A stretch of DNA of 56,144 bases from a virus, in the IMG/VR virus record IMGVR_UViG_3300042197_002821, positions 1 to 56,144 of that record; one strand, 5' to 3'. The position numbers and the translations under genes were made by a program. Below, piece by piece: positions 5,281 through 12,612 of the stretch (its first letter is position 1; every line of letters begins with the position of its first letter). The notes below the pieces were generated by a model that was not told the origin of the DNA, made no database searches, and was given only the letters and a program-made list of their open reading frames with translations.

Positions 5281-5603
5281 AACCAGCACAGGGAATAATG
5301 AAAACCGGAGACTATAGCGACGCTAAATCTTTCCGCGTAGCCTGTGAATGTACCGATCCCAGGCACGATGTTAATGCTTGGATAGAGATAGACAGTGATC
5401 GAGAAGTCAGTGAGATAACTCTGGGATTTTACGTAGAAACCCAAACACCATTTTGGAAAGAAGGATTTAATCGTTTTAAGGCCGCATGGGATCTATTGGT
5501 CAAAGGCAGCCATAGCAGTGAGCATCATCTAGTGTTAAATCGCAGTTCGGCAGAAAACTTCGCACAGGCAATAACCGACTCTATAAAGGAAATCGAACAA
5601 TGA
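5277..5603 (+). CDS. Hypothetical 108-residue protein
   Basis: Mixed alpha/beta protein with a short CEC segment near residue 25 and an aromatic core (TPFWKEGFNRFKAAWDLL). It overlaps both neighbours by four bases. I cannot assign a family or function from the sequence. Confidence 0.75.
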   Translation: MKPAQGIMKTGDYSDAKSFRVACECTDPRHDVNAWIEIDSDREVSEITLGFYVETQTPFWKEGFNRFKAAWDLLVKGSHSSEHHLVLNRSSAENFAQAITDSIKEIEQ

Positions 5604-6244
5604 CAACGTCCCAAGAAAAAGCAGAACTCTTAGAAGCTATTAAAGCAGAAAAACATCGCTACGAGATACATCTCACCGGCTATGGCGGGGAGATCGTCTT
5701 GGGTCGTATCACCAAAGAACAGTACGAATTCTGGAAGGACCGAGAAGACCTCGACGAGTTCACTGGTGACTGGGACAACGAAATGGAGATCCCCGAAGAG
5801 ATGAAAATGTTTTCCAGCGGTAACTGGTACGAGTGCGATGATCTCGCACACGAAAACGGCTGTGAATTTTCTAACGCCTGCTGGGTCACTGTTTATGACG
5901 AAGACAACAACGAAGTTTTTACCTGCCCATTAGATTACAACGAATTAGAAAATCGCGGAGTTTTCGTAGAAGGTATAGCCAATGACGAATACCGAGTGCA
6001 ATGGGATTCTGATGCCAAGCATTATTTCTTTGGACAGAACTTCGAAAAAGGCACGTTCCAGACCTACGAAGTAGAAGACTACAAATTCGATCCTGCCAAG
6101 CTCAACTTCCGAGTCAACGATATCGAAGGTTGGACCTTGGTCACTGGCGTCAGCTACATGAGCCAAGAACTAGACGATACCGGGGGGTACTCTACTACCG
6201 GTAAGAGCTGTGAATACCGAGTTTATGCTGTGGACGATGAATAA
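5600..6244 (+). CDS. Hypothetical acidic 214-residue protein
   Basis: A very acidic protein with many Asp, Glu, Tyr and Trp residues and no catalytic motif that I recognise. The helical N-terminal part (TTSQEKAELLEAIKAEKHRY) is followed by a beta-rich body. High acidity is sometimes seen in DNA-mimic inhibitors, but that is only a thought from composition. It overlaps the previous gene by four bases. Confidence 0.75.
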   Translation: MTTSQEKAELLEAIKAEKHRYEIHLTGYGGEIVLGRITKEQYEFWKDREDLDEFTGDWDNEMEIPEEMKMFSSGNWYECDDLAHENGCEFSNACWVTVYDEDNNEVFTCPLDYNELENRGVFVEGIANDEYRVQWDSDAKHYFFGQNFEKGTFQTYEVEDYKFDPAKLNFRVNDIEGWTLVTGVSYMSQELDDTGGYSTTGKSCEYRVYAVDDE

Positions 6245-6761
6245 GCCGTCCTCTAGCCCAGACCGACATACCTTCCAAAAACAGGGTTATGTCAAACGCT
6301 GTGAAGAAACGGGTGAGTCACCCAACCAAGATTATCTAGACATGTTTTCTAAGATCTTGGAAGATCAAAAACACAAGTTCGATGATCCCAAGGACAGAGA
6401 AAACAATCTCGAGTATGATCTTCTAACCACAGACTGGATCCTAGAAAAAGTACGAGGTAGCGACAGCTACGCACAGAATCTCTATGCGGCACTGTGCAAC
6501 ACAAAATGGCAGAACAAGGCCGTGTGGCCCACTCTAAAAGAACAAAAGTGGGGCTGTTCTTGGAGATACGCAGGTGGCATCATCGCAGACATGCAGGAAA
6601 AAGGTGATTACATCAACTGGTATTGTTCTGGCATCGGCGGGGGTTTAGGTAATGGCGATGAAGATAATACCAAGGGCTATGTCAGTGAGGGCACAGTCAC
6701 TGATGAGATCGAGAGTGATTTGGATCGCTTGGGCTGGACGATCAGTCCATGCAAAGATTAA
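6237..6761 (+). CDS. Hypothetical 174-residue protein
   Basis: The start at 6237 (MNKPSSSPDR) overlaps the previous stop codon, the usual arrangement in this operon; an upstream in-frame ATG at 6210 would cut deep into the previous gene. The protein has a helical N-terminal half and a Trp/Cys/Gly-rich C-terminal half (CSWRYAGGIIADM, YINWYCSGIGGG). Family and function are not recognised. A strong terminator follows. Confidence 0.75.
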   Translation: MNKPSSSPDRHTFQKQGYVKRCEETGESPNQDYLDMFSKILEDQKHKFDDPKDRENNLEYDLLTTDWILEKVRGSDSYAQNLYAALCNTKWQNKAVWPTLKEQKWGCSWRYAGGIIADMQEKGDYINWYCSGIGGGLGNGDEDNTKGYVSEGTVTDEIESDLDRLGWTISPCKD

Positions 6762-6788
6762 AATAGGGGCTTAGGCCCCTATTTTTTT
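6761..6788 (+). terminator. Intrinsic terminator
   Basis: Stem aaataggggc/gcccctattt with loop ttag, followed by seven T residues. It ends the operon that begins near 4395. Confidence 0.92.
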
Positions 6789-6800
6789 GGCCATAGTTCC

Positions 6801-6808
6801 GATAAATA
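6801..6808 (+). promoter_or_regulatory. T4-type late promoter (GATAAATA)
   Basis: GATAAATA sits 20 bases before the ATG of a fibre-like gene and just after the terminator. It differs by one base from the T4 late consensus TATAAATA. Similar boxes precede other structural genes in the window. Confidence 0.7.
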
Positions 6809-6828
6809 TTGTAAAACAAGGAGCAGCT

Positions 6829-7743
6829 ATGGCTTTCGTACCGCTTAGTCTAGGTAATTTCAACACCAGCAAAGAACCTTTATCGACGTCTCTGACCAAG
6901 ATCAACGACATGATCGAAGAACTATACACGTTCAGCGAAGAGGGCGACCTCGGTTCGATCAGCCAAAACATCGTGCCCGACCAGGACGATATCAGAGATC
7001 TTGGCAGCATAGACAAAAAGTGGCGCAGCTTATATGTCAGCGGTAACACTATCTATCTGGGCAACTCAGAAATCAGTGTGGACAGCCAAGGAAATCTTTC
7101 AGTGAACGGTGAATCTATCGCTGCTACTACCTGGGAAAACGTTCTAGGAAGACCCGAGGTACCTACCAGTATTTTCGACTTAGATGTCCCGGCAATAATT
7201 ATCAGACCCGGTTTTCTCAAATATGATGGCAGCAGTCTAAGTTGGGTCGAGCTATCTACTGTGGCAGAATCTGGTAGCTACAACGATCTCACTGACAAGC
7301 CAACTATCCCAGCAGACATCAGTGACCTCACTGATTCCGGAAATCTATTAGGACAGCAACCTTCCCGTGTCACTGTATCAGCGACCACAGGTCCTTTATT
7401 TCAAAACCAAACTGGAAATATAAGTATCACTGGATTTAAATCTTACGCGATACTAAAAATCACCACTGAGCTGCCCTCATGGGTAAGGATCTATTCAGAT
7501 CAGGCAGCAAGGACCGCTGATGCATCTCGCACTGAAAATCAAGATCCTGCTCCAGGTGCTGGCGTTATAGCTGAAGTCATAACCACAGGTCCAGGAGAAC
7601 AAACCGTACTGATGACTCCTTCGGTGATAGGTTTTAACAACGAAGCAGCTGGCACTAATGTGATTCCTGTAGCAGTTACCAACAAAGGCACAGGGTTAGC
7701 TACTATACAAGTAACACTGACATTGATCAAGCTAGAAGACTGA
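6829..7743 (+). CDS. Fibre-like virion protein
   Basis: A 304-residue protein started at 6829 because of the AAGGAG site and late promoter just before it. The N-terminal part (residues 10-30, NFNTSKEPLSTSLTKINDM) resembles the attachment segment of the large fibre-like proteins at 24217-36484. The segment around residues 55-80 (WRSLYVSGNTIYLGN) is a motif common in phage tail-fibre proteins. The C-terminal half is a beta-rich domain. It probably forms part of a fibre or baseplate appendage; the exact virion position is unknown. Confidence 0.75.
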   Translation: MAFVPLSLGNFNTSKEPLSTSLTKINDMIEELYTFSEEGDLGSISQNIVPDQDDIRDLGSIDKKWRSLYVSGNTIYLGNSEISVDSQGNLSVNGESIAATTWENVLGRPEVPTSIFDLDVPAIIIRPGFLKYDGSSLSWVELSTVAESGSYNDLTDKPTIPADISDLTDSGNLLGQQPSRVTVSATTGPLFQNQTGNISITGFKSYAILKITTELPSWVRIYSDQAARTADASRTENQDPAPGAGVIAEVITTGPGEQTVLMTPSVIGFNNEAAGTNVIPVAVTNKGTGLATIQVTLTLIKLED

Positions 7744-7745
7744 GC

Positions 7746-9389
7746 ATGTCTGAAACCAAAGAATATATCGTCACTCTACATCGCAGAGAAGATCTCGAGC
7801 AGTTCTATGAGGACATGGAAACTCCTGGTGGTGATCTATGCATACCAGATCGCAGAGTAGACATAGCTGTACGAAGACCATCGAGTCGTAACACACATTA
7901 TTATCTCACAGATGAAGAAGCCAGCAATCTCAGGGCTGATCCTAGAGTGGCAGCCGTCGAAGTACGTCCCGAACAACAGGGTATAGAAAGGAAACCTTCC
8001 TATACACAAACGTCTGACGACTGGGATAAAGCAAGCACAGCAAGCAGCCTAGACAAGAACTGGGGCCTGCTGAGATGCGTAGAAGGTCAACAAAGGACCA
8101 ATTGGGGCTCCAACGGTACCGCTAATCAATCAGGAACCGTGGCTCTCCCGACTCAGGGAAAAAACGTCGATGTGGTCATAGTTGACGGAATGATAGATCC
8201 TGCCCATCCTGAATTCGCTGTCAACGCCGATGGTACTGGCGGGACCAGAGTCGTTCAGTATAATTGGTTCCAGCACAATCCCGCTGTCTCGGGAACGGCA
8301 GCTGGCAACTATATCTATACCCCGTATATAGATGGCAGTGACCCCGATCGCACAGACGACAACAATCACGGACAACACGTCGCGGGCACTGTAGCCGGAA
8401 ACACACAAGGTTGGGCCAGACAGGCCAATATCTATAATATCAATCCATACAGCACTGATATCAACAGCGTAGATGATTTATTAATAATGGATTACGTAAG
8501 AGAGTTCCATAACAATAAGCCTGTAAATCCCTCTACGGGAAGAAGGAATCCTACTATCTGCAATCACAGCTGGGGATATTTCTATACATTTCCTATCAGC
8601 GGAGTCACTGGAATATTTTTCCAAGGAGTTTATACAGCTGGCCCGTTCACTGAAGCTGAGCTACGGTCCTACGGTGTCTATACTTTCGTATCGAATGGTA
8701 TCACTGTGTTTACTGCACCGGCGAGATATCCAGCGTTTGATGCAGACATGCAAGATGCCATAGATGATGGTGTCATACAAGTCGGAGCAGCCGGAAACAG
8801 CTACATGAAAATGGACATCAATGGTGGCATAGATTTTGATAATCTAGTAGTTTGGAGCGACGGCATTTCTAATTTTGGAATATATTATCACGAAGGTGGT
8901 AGTCCGACTTCTGCCAGCAATGTAATCTGCGTAGGCGCAGTCGGTGCGCTGGCCAACGAGACCAAAGCTTCTTTCAGTAACTGCGGACCTCGAGTCGATA
9001 TATATGCTCCTGGGCAGTGGATCATGAGCAGCCTACATACCGGCAGCGTACAGGATCCTAGAAACTCTTCTTATGTCAACGGAAAGTATCAAGGAACCAG
9101 CATGGCCAGCCCACAGGTCTGCGGAGTATTAGCCTGTGCCTTGGAAACCTATCCTAGCATGACACAATCGCAGTGCCGAGACTATATATTTGCCTATAGC
9201 AAACAGTCTCAGGTCACAGACACTGGCGGGTCTTACACTGATTTCACTTCCTTACAAGGATCTGCTAACAGATATCTGTTCTATTACAAAGAACGCGACG
9301 TCGTTGGAAACATCTATCCAAAAGTCAACTATTCATTACGGGCTAGTTCTTCCGTAAAATATCCCCGAGTTCGGATAAGAAGGTCTTGA
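7746..9389 (+). CDS. Subtilisin-like serine protease
   Basis: A 547-residue S8-family peptidase with its full catalytic triad: Asp in VVIVDGMID (about residue 147), His in NNHGQHVAGTVAG (about 206), and Ser in GTSMASPQVCG (about 455), plus the oxyanion Asn in GAAGNSY. The first 90 residues look like an inhibitor-type prodomain. No signal peptide is seen. It follows the fibre-like gene by three bases in a late-promoter unit, so it is probably a virion-associated or maturation protease. Candidate jobs are processing fibres or degrading host surface proteins. Confidence 0.9.
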   Translation: MSETKEYIVTLHRREDLEQFYEDMETPGGDLCIPDRRVDIAVRRPSSRNTHYYLTDEEASNLRADPRVAAVEVRPEQQGIERKPSYTQTSDDWDKASTASSLDKNWGLLRCVEGQQRTNWGSNGTANQSGTVALPTQGKNVDVVIVDGMIDPAHPEFAVNADGTGGTRVVQYNWFQHNPAVSGTAAGNYIYTPYIDGSDPDRTDDNNHGQHVAGTVAGNTQGWARQANIYNINPYSTDINSVDDLLIMDYVREFHNNKPVNPSTGRRNPTICNHSWGYFYTFPISGVTGIFFQGVYTAGPFTEAELRSYGVYTFVSNGITVFTAPARYPAFDADMQDAIDDGVIQVGAAGNSYMKMDINGGIDFDNLVVWSDGISNFGIYYHEGGSPTSASNVICVGAVGALANETKASFSNCGPRVDIYAPGQWIMSSLHTGSVQDPRNSSYVNGKYQGTSMASPQVCGVLACALETYPSMTQSQCRDYIFAYSKQSQVTDTGGSYTDFTSLQGSANRYLFYYKERDVVGNIYPKVNYSLRASSSVKYPRVRIRRS

Positions 9390-9414
9390 CAAATACTTTG
9401 GATTTTGTTAATAT
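9386..9414 (+). promoter_or_regulatory. Sigma70-type promoter, leaderless geometry
   Basis: TTGACA (9386-9391), 17-base spacer, TAATAT (9409-9414). Six bases separate the -10 box from the ATG at 9421, so RNA should begin on the start codon. Confidence 0.8.
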
Positions 9415-9420
9415 AAACCA

Positions 9421-9591
9421 ATGATTAAAAATATCTACCTCGTAGAAGAACTCTTCCAGGATATTCCCGAAGATCCGGACAATGTCCTGTTTACCATTCC
9501 GCCGGAAGTCTGTGAACACCTGGGATGGCAACCTGGAGACGCTCTACACATCGAAGCCAATCAAGGATCGATAGTCATCAAAAAAGCATGA
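9421..9591 (+). CDS. AbrB/MazE-like small regulator
   Basis: A 56-residue protein whose C-terminal half ([20 protein letters not shown], then IVIKKA) fits the swapped-hairpin AbrB/SpoVT/MazE DNA-binding domain: the IPPEV start, LGW..GD turn and the final IVIKK strand. Such proteins are dimeric DNA binders and often bind AT-rich operators. No toxin gene follows it. It is predicted to be leaderless and its stop overlaps the IF-1 start (ATGA). It could repress one of the dyad promoters in this window (inference). Confidence 0.75.
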   Translation: MIKNIYLVEELFQDIPEDPDNVLFTIPPEVCEHLGWQPGDALHIEANQGSIVIKKA

Positions 9592-9806
9592 GCAAACGCG
9601 ACGACCTCTTAGAGATGCAGGGTGCAGTCACCGAAGTCTTGCCAAATAATATGTTTCGGGTAAAGATAGAAACTGGAAACGAAATAATCTGTTATACCAA
9701 CGGACGTCTACGCCAAAACAAGATCAAGATCATCCTAGGCGATTCAGTTCGGATAGAGATGTCGGTCTACGATCTCACAAAAGGTAGAATCACTTACCGC
9801 CTTTAA
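9588..9806 (+). CDS. infA: Translation initiation factor IF-1
   Basis: This 72-residue protein aligns over its whole length with bacterial IF-1: [18 protein letters not shown], then [14 protein letters not shown] and [11 protein letters not shown], the conserved signature blocks. The length equals E. coli IF-1 (72). IF-1 is an OB-fold protein that binds the A site of the 30S subunit during initiation. A phage copy is rare. It is co-transcribed with an AbrB-like gene from a promoter predicted to give a leaderless message. It may support initiation on phage messages when the host factor is limiting (inference). Confidence 0.93.
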   Translation: MSKRDDLLEMQGAVTEVLPNNMFRVKIETGNEIICYTNGRLRQNKIKIILGDSVRIEMSVYDLTKGRITYRL

Positions 9807-9808
9807 GG

Positions 9809-9837
9809 TTGACAAACAATCTATTCTAATATACTAT
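9809..9837 (+). promoter_or_regulatory. Sigma70-type promoter
   Basis: TTGACA (9809-9814), 17-base spacer, TACTAT (9832-9837); an overlapping TATACT would give a 15-base spacer. Predicted start 9844 coincides with the first base of a small hairpin (acgca/tgcgt, 9844-9860), so the message would begin with a 5' stem-loop. Confidence 0.75.
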
Positions 9838-9891
9838 AGAGAAACGCATACGTTGTGCGTAAATTTTTAGCAAAACTGGAAAGGAACCAAA

Positions 9892-11052
9892 ATGCTACAA
9901 TTACAGACCAACGGCGTATTTGGCATGTCCTCTTACGCTCATACGAAAAATTCTCGTTTTTCGAATACTCAAAGTAACATTAAAACCATACAACAGCGAT
10001 GGTCCGAAACTTACAATGCAATGACCCCTAGTATGCAGGCTGTTGTAGATAATGCATTATCCGCAGCGATAGCCGAATTTCGTAGACGAAATCCCAATAT
10101 AACCAAATGGGAACACCTGCCTCTAGCAGAAGCCAAATCAGTACCGATGAATTCTATCAAGATTGACGGTACTATGCAAAGGCAATTAGATATTTTTTGG
10201 GTATTGAAAATTCTCAACCATTTTTTAGCTACTATGGTTGTACCTATACAAGTATACCGGCCAGATCCCTGTGTTGACGAGTATCTAGGTTGGGACGGTC
10301 AACACACACTTATTTTGTTGTGGCTGATCGCTACTCAAATCATGGGTGAGAATCCGGACGAAGTTCTAGTTCCTGTGAACTTATACCAGAGTTCATTGAA
10401 GGCAGAGATGCGGAGTAACTTTATCAGCCTCAACTCTAAGGAAGGAAAGAAACAACTGGATTTGATTGATATATTTGAACAGCAGGTGTTTGGTGTTAGG
10501 GTCGATGGTAGCACTAATCCGTTGTGGATAGAAGCTGAGCTCAAGCAGCAACAGATTGAAAAATTTGGGCTGTTCGTAACCGCTAAAAAATTCGGTGACG
10601 ATGATCAGCCAGGTGCTATCAGTCGTTTACAAGAAATCAACAAGCTCAATGCAGAATCAGTAGGTTGGCTCTGTGAATATCTGTCATTGTCAACTCAGTT
10701 GGCTCGGCCGGTAGAAGAGAAGGAAATGGTCATGATGGCACATTTCTTTGACCGATGCAGGTTAGCTGGTGTCGATGTAAATTCTATATATATCGCTGAC
10801 CTCTATAATGTAAATCAGCAATTATTCGACTGTGACTTTAGCCCTATGGGTGCATTTTGGGTCAAAGCCGGCTTGGCCTATGCTAACTGGCATTTCATCA
10901 ACTCGAATGGTATTAGCAGTCCTAGATTTAATAAAGAACCAGTACATGGATTTCCATTCTTTATCGCACAATTGAGCAAGAGTTTTGGGCATGCAGTACC
11001 AAGGTCAGATTCTAAAAGTGAATTCTATCCCGATGCGAAGGATCTGTTCTAA
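9892..11052 (+). CDS. ParB-like (DGQH) protein paired with an HNH nuclease
   Basis: A 386-residue protein with a WDGQHTL motif at residues 134-140, preceded by a VVPIQVY strand. This matches the ParB/DndB-type fold in which DGQHR marks the nucleotide or DNA site. The rest is helical, with a FISLNSKEGKKQLD segment typical of the DGQHR group. An AAGGA site precedes the ATG. Its stop overlaps the start of an HNH nuclease gene, so the two are coupled. Likely a DNA-targeting or regulatory partner of that nuclease; the target is unknown. Confidence 0.65.
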   Translation: MLQLQTNGVFGMSSYAHTKNSRFSNTQSNIKTIQQRWSETYNAMTPSMQAVVDNALSAAIAEFRRRNPNITKWEHLPLAEAKSVPMNSIKIDGTMQRQLDIFWVLKILNHFLATMVVPIQVYRPDPCVDEYLGWDGQHTLILLWLIATQIMGENPDEVLVPVNLYQSSLKAEMRSNFISLNSKEGKKQLDLIDIFEQQVFGVRVDGSTNPLWIEAELKQQQIEKFGLFVTAKKFGDDDQPGAISRLQEINKLNAESVGWLCEYLSLSTQLARPVEEKEMVMMAHFFDRCRLAGVDVNSIYIADLYNVNQQLFDCDFSPMGAFWVKAGLAYANWHFINSNGISSPRFNKEPVHGFPFFIAQLSKSFGHAVPRSDSKSEFYPDAKDLF

Positions 11053-11501
11053 TGCGAGACATGATTTGGGATCAAACTAAATCTCTAGCCCAAATGAAAA
11101 AAGAACAGGGCAAGACCTGTAACGTTCCGAGCTGTGGTAAACCTCTAACCCATATGCAAGGTCCTGGGTCAGAAGTTCTCTGTCGTGAACACCAACTTAA
11201 ACTTGTTGAATACGGTGGAGCAGGTAAAATTAATCGACTACATACTCTACATCGTAAATGGGTATGCGACGATTGTGGGGTAGATGTATCGGAACAAGTT
11301 AGACTGAAGTATCCCACATTAGAAGACCCTATATTGTTTAATAGATTGTGCCGCAATCGTGTTATTGGCGACCATCAAATTAGACAAGCAGACGGCGGCG
11401 ACGATTCTGAAGGAAATATTCGGTCTCTATGTTTAAATTGTAATTCGGACAAAACTATCTTAAACGAAGACTATAAGAAATCTAAAATTAAAACAGATTA
11501 A
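11052..11501 (+). CDS. HNH endonuclease
   Basis: A 149-residue protein with a C-terminal HNH site: DH at 107-108, N122, and the zinc pair C127/C130 (CLNC). The first part carries further cysteine pairs (C23/C28, C44/H47, C72/C75) that could bind one or two more zinc ions. It starts on the stop codon of the DGQH protein. Unlike homing endonucleases it is not inside another gene. It probably cuts DNA under the control of its partner. Confidence 0.85.
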   Translation: MRDMIWDQTKSLAQMKKEQGKTCNVPSCGKPLTHMQGPGSEVLCREHQLKLVEYGGAGKINRLHTLHRKWVCDDCGVDVSEQVRLKYPTLEDPILFNRLCRNRVIGDHQIRQADGGDDSEGNIRSLCLNCNSDKTILNEDYKKSKIKTD

Positions 11502-11539
11502 CAATTATATAAACTAAATATCATGAAAGGAGAAATAAA

Positions 11540-11614
11540 ATGGCAAAATGGCGAGCACATCATCCCCGTTCAATCCGAGCTACTGCTCGTAGAGTACTCA
11601 AAAAACGCAAGTAA
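11540..11614 (+). CDS. 24-residue basic micro-protein
   Basis: A 24-codon frame (begins MAKWRAHHPR, ends LKKRK) with an AAAGGAG ribosome site. Nearly half the residues are Lys, Arg or His. A ctaaata box (11515-11521), possibly a late-type promoter, lies upstream. The composition suggests RNA or ribosome binding. Too short to assign, but the ribosome site and even spacing make it plausible. Confidence 0.5.
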   Translation: MAKWRAHHPRSIRATARRVLKKRK

Positions 11615-11617
11615 TCG

Positions 11618-11671
11618 TTGACAAACTGCACAGGCTCCTGTTATACTAGTCTATATTATAACAGGAGCCTG
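11618..11671 (+). promoter_or_regulatory. Promoter overlapped by a 15-bp perfect dyad
   Basis: TTGACA (11618-11623), 17-base spacer, TTATAC (11641-11646). The perfect inverted repeat is caggctcctgttata (11631-11645) and its complement (11657-11671), 11 bases apart. The left arm covers the spacer and -10 box, and the right arm contains the AGGAG ribosome site of the next gene. With no T run after it, an operator is more likely than a terminator. An RNA starting near 11653 would carry only the right arm. Confidence 0.7.
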
Positions 11672-11673
11672 GA

Positions 11674-11904
11674 ATGAAAGTAGTCAGCATCGAAGATAAG
11701 ACCAGCAAAAAACGCAAGGCCGAACTGCTAGAGATTTTGGCTGCGATCCGCGATCGCGTCGAAAATGGTGAGATACAGGAGTTCGTGGCAGCCAGCATCG
11801 ATAATGAAGGTGATGTCCAGATACATGCCTGCATCAAAGACATGATCGGTGGTGTTGGAATGTTCGAAATGGGAAAACAAATACTCATCAATCAAGAAAC
11901 CTAA
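11674..11904 (+). CDS. Hypothetical 76-residue protein under a dyad promoter
   Basis: A small alpha/beta protein (begins MKVVSIEDKT) with a helical centre and a C-terminal strand region. The AGGAG ribosome site lies within the right arm of the promoter dyad. No family is recognised. Its private promoter and operator-like dyad suggest it is separately regulated, perhaps by its own product or the AbrB-like protein. Confidence 0.75.
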   Translation: MKVVSIEDKTSKKRKAELLEILAAIRDRVENGEIQEFVAASIDNEGDVQIHACIKDMIGGVGMFEMGKQILINQET

Positions 11905-11913
11905 GGGGCGGCA

Positions 11914-12612
11914 GTGGGTAAATCAGAGCGATACACAGACACTAAACACAGTCTCGCCGTGGCCTGTGCCATATTCCGTATCAAAGGTTACAGCAATACC
12001 TATACCTACAAAGACGGCGAAGGCACTGCCTATACCAACAAGGACATGTTGACCTATGCCCTTTATCCTGAATTATCTCCAAAAAATTATCTCTTAGATT
12101 TTTCTCCCACTGAGCAGGACAGAGAATCTGCCGAAGCCATCGTGAAATACTATCGCAGATTATCCTTTGGTATCATCGGGGACAACATCGTTGATTATCT
12201 AAGGAAAGTGTTTTCCGTGTCGCAGAGTGAACGGGTAGCGTTCTCAGATCTCGGAGTGCTGGCCAGCATACCACAGAGTTATCAAAGAGAGCAGACAGCC
12301 AAAGAGGTCAAATCGCAGATCAAAGACACAGTAAAGGAACATCTCGGACAGGAAGGACAGCCGATCACCGTGACTATCAGGTACCTATCCGCTAGGTACG
12401 TGCCCAATCTAAACTGTTTTGCGCACGAAGCCATCACTGATACCAATCATTTGGTAGGTTTTCTCAATAAAATATCTCTAGGGGAAGCGGGCCAGACACA
12501 GCGGATCAAAGGCCGAGTGAAAAGGCATGGAGTCAACTATAACACCAAAACTCCAGAAACACAGCTCAATTATGTCAAAGTATTAGAAACTATGGTGATC
12601 ACAGATGAATAA
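11914..12612 (+). CDS. Hypothetical 232-residue protein upstream of DNA ligase
   Basis: A mixed protein (begins MGKSERYTDT) with no catalytic motif that I recognise. The C-terminal third is beta-rich and basic (ITVTIRYLSARYVPNLNCFA, then RIKGRVKRHGVNY), which would suit nucleic-acid binding. It overlaps the ligase start by eight bases, so the two are translated together. A replication or repair role is a guess from position. Confidence 0.75.
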   Translation: MGKSERYTDTKHSLAVACAIFRIKGYSNTYTYKDGEGTAYTNKDMLTYALYPELSPKNYLLDFSPTEQDRESAEAIVKYYRRLSFGIIGDNIVDYLRKVFSVSQSERVAFSDLGVLASIPQSYQREQTAKEVKSQIKDTVKEHLGQEGQPITVTIRYLSARYVPNLNCFAHEAITDTNHLVGFLNKISLGEAGQTQRIKGRVKRHGVNYNTKTPETQLNYVKVLETMVITDE

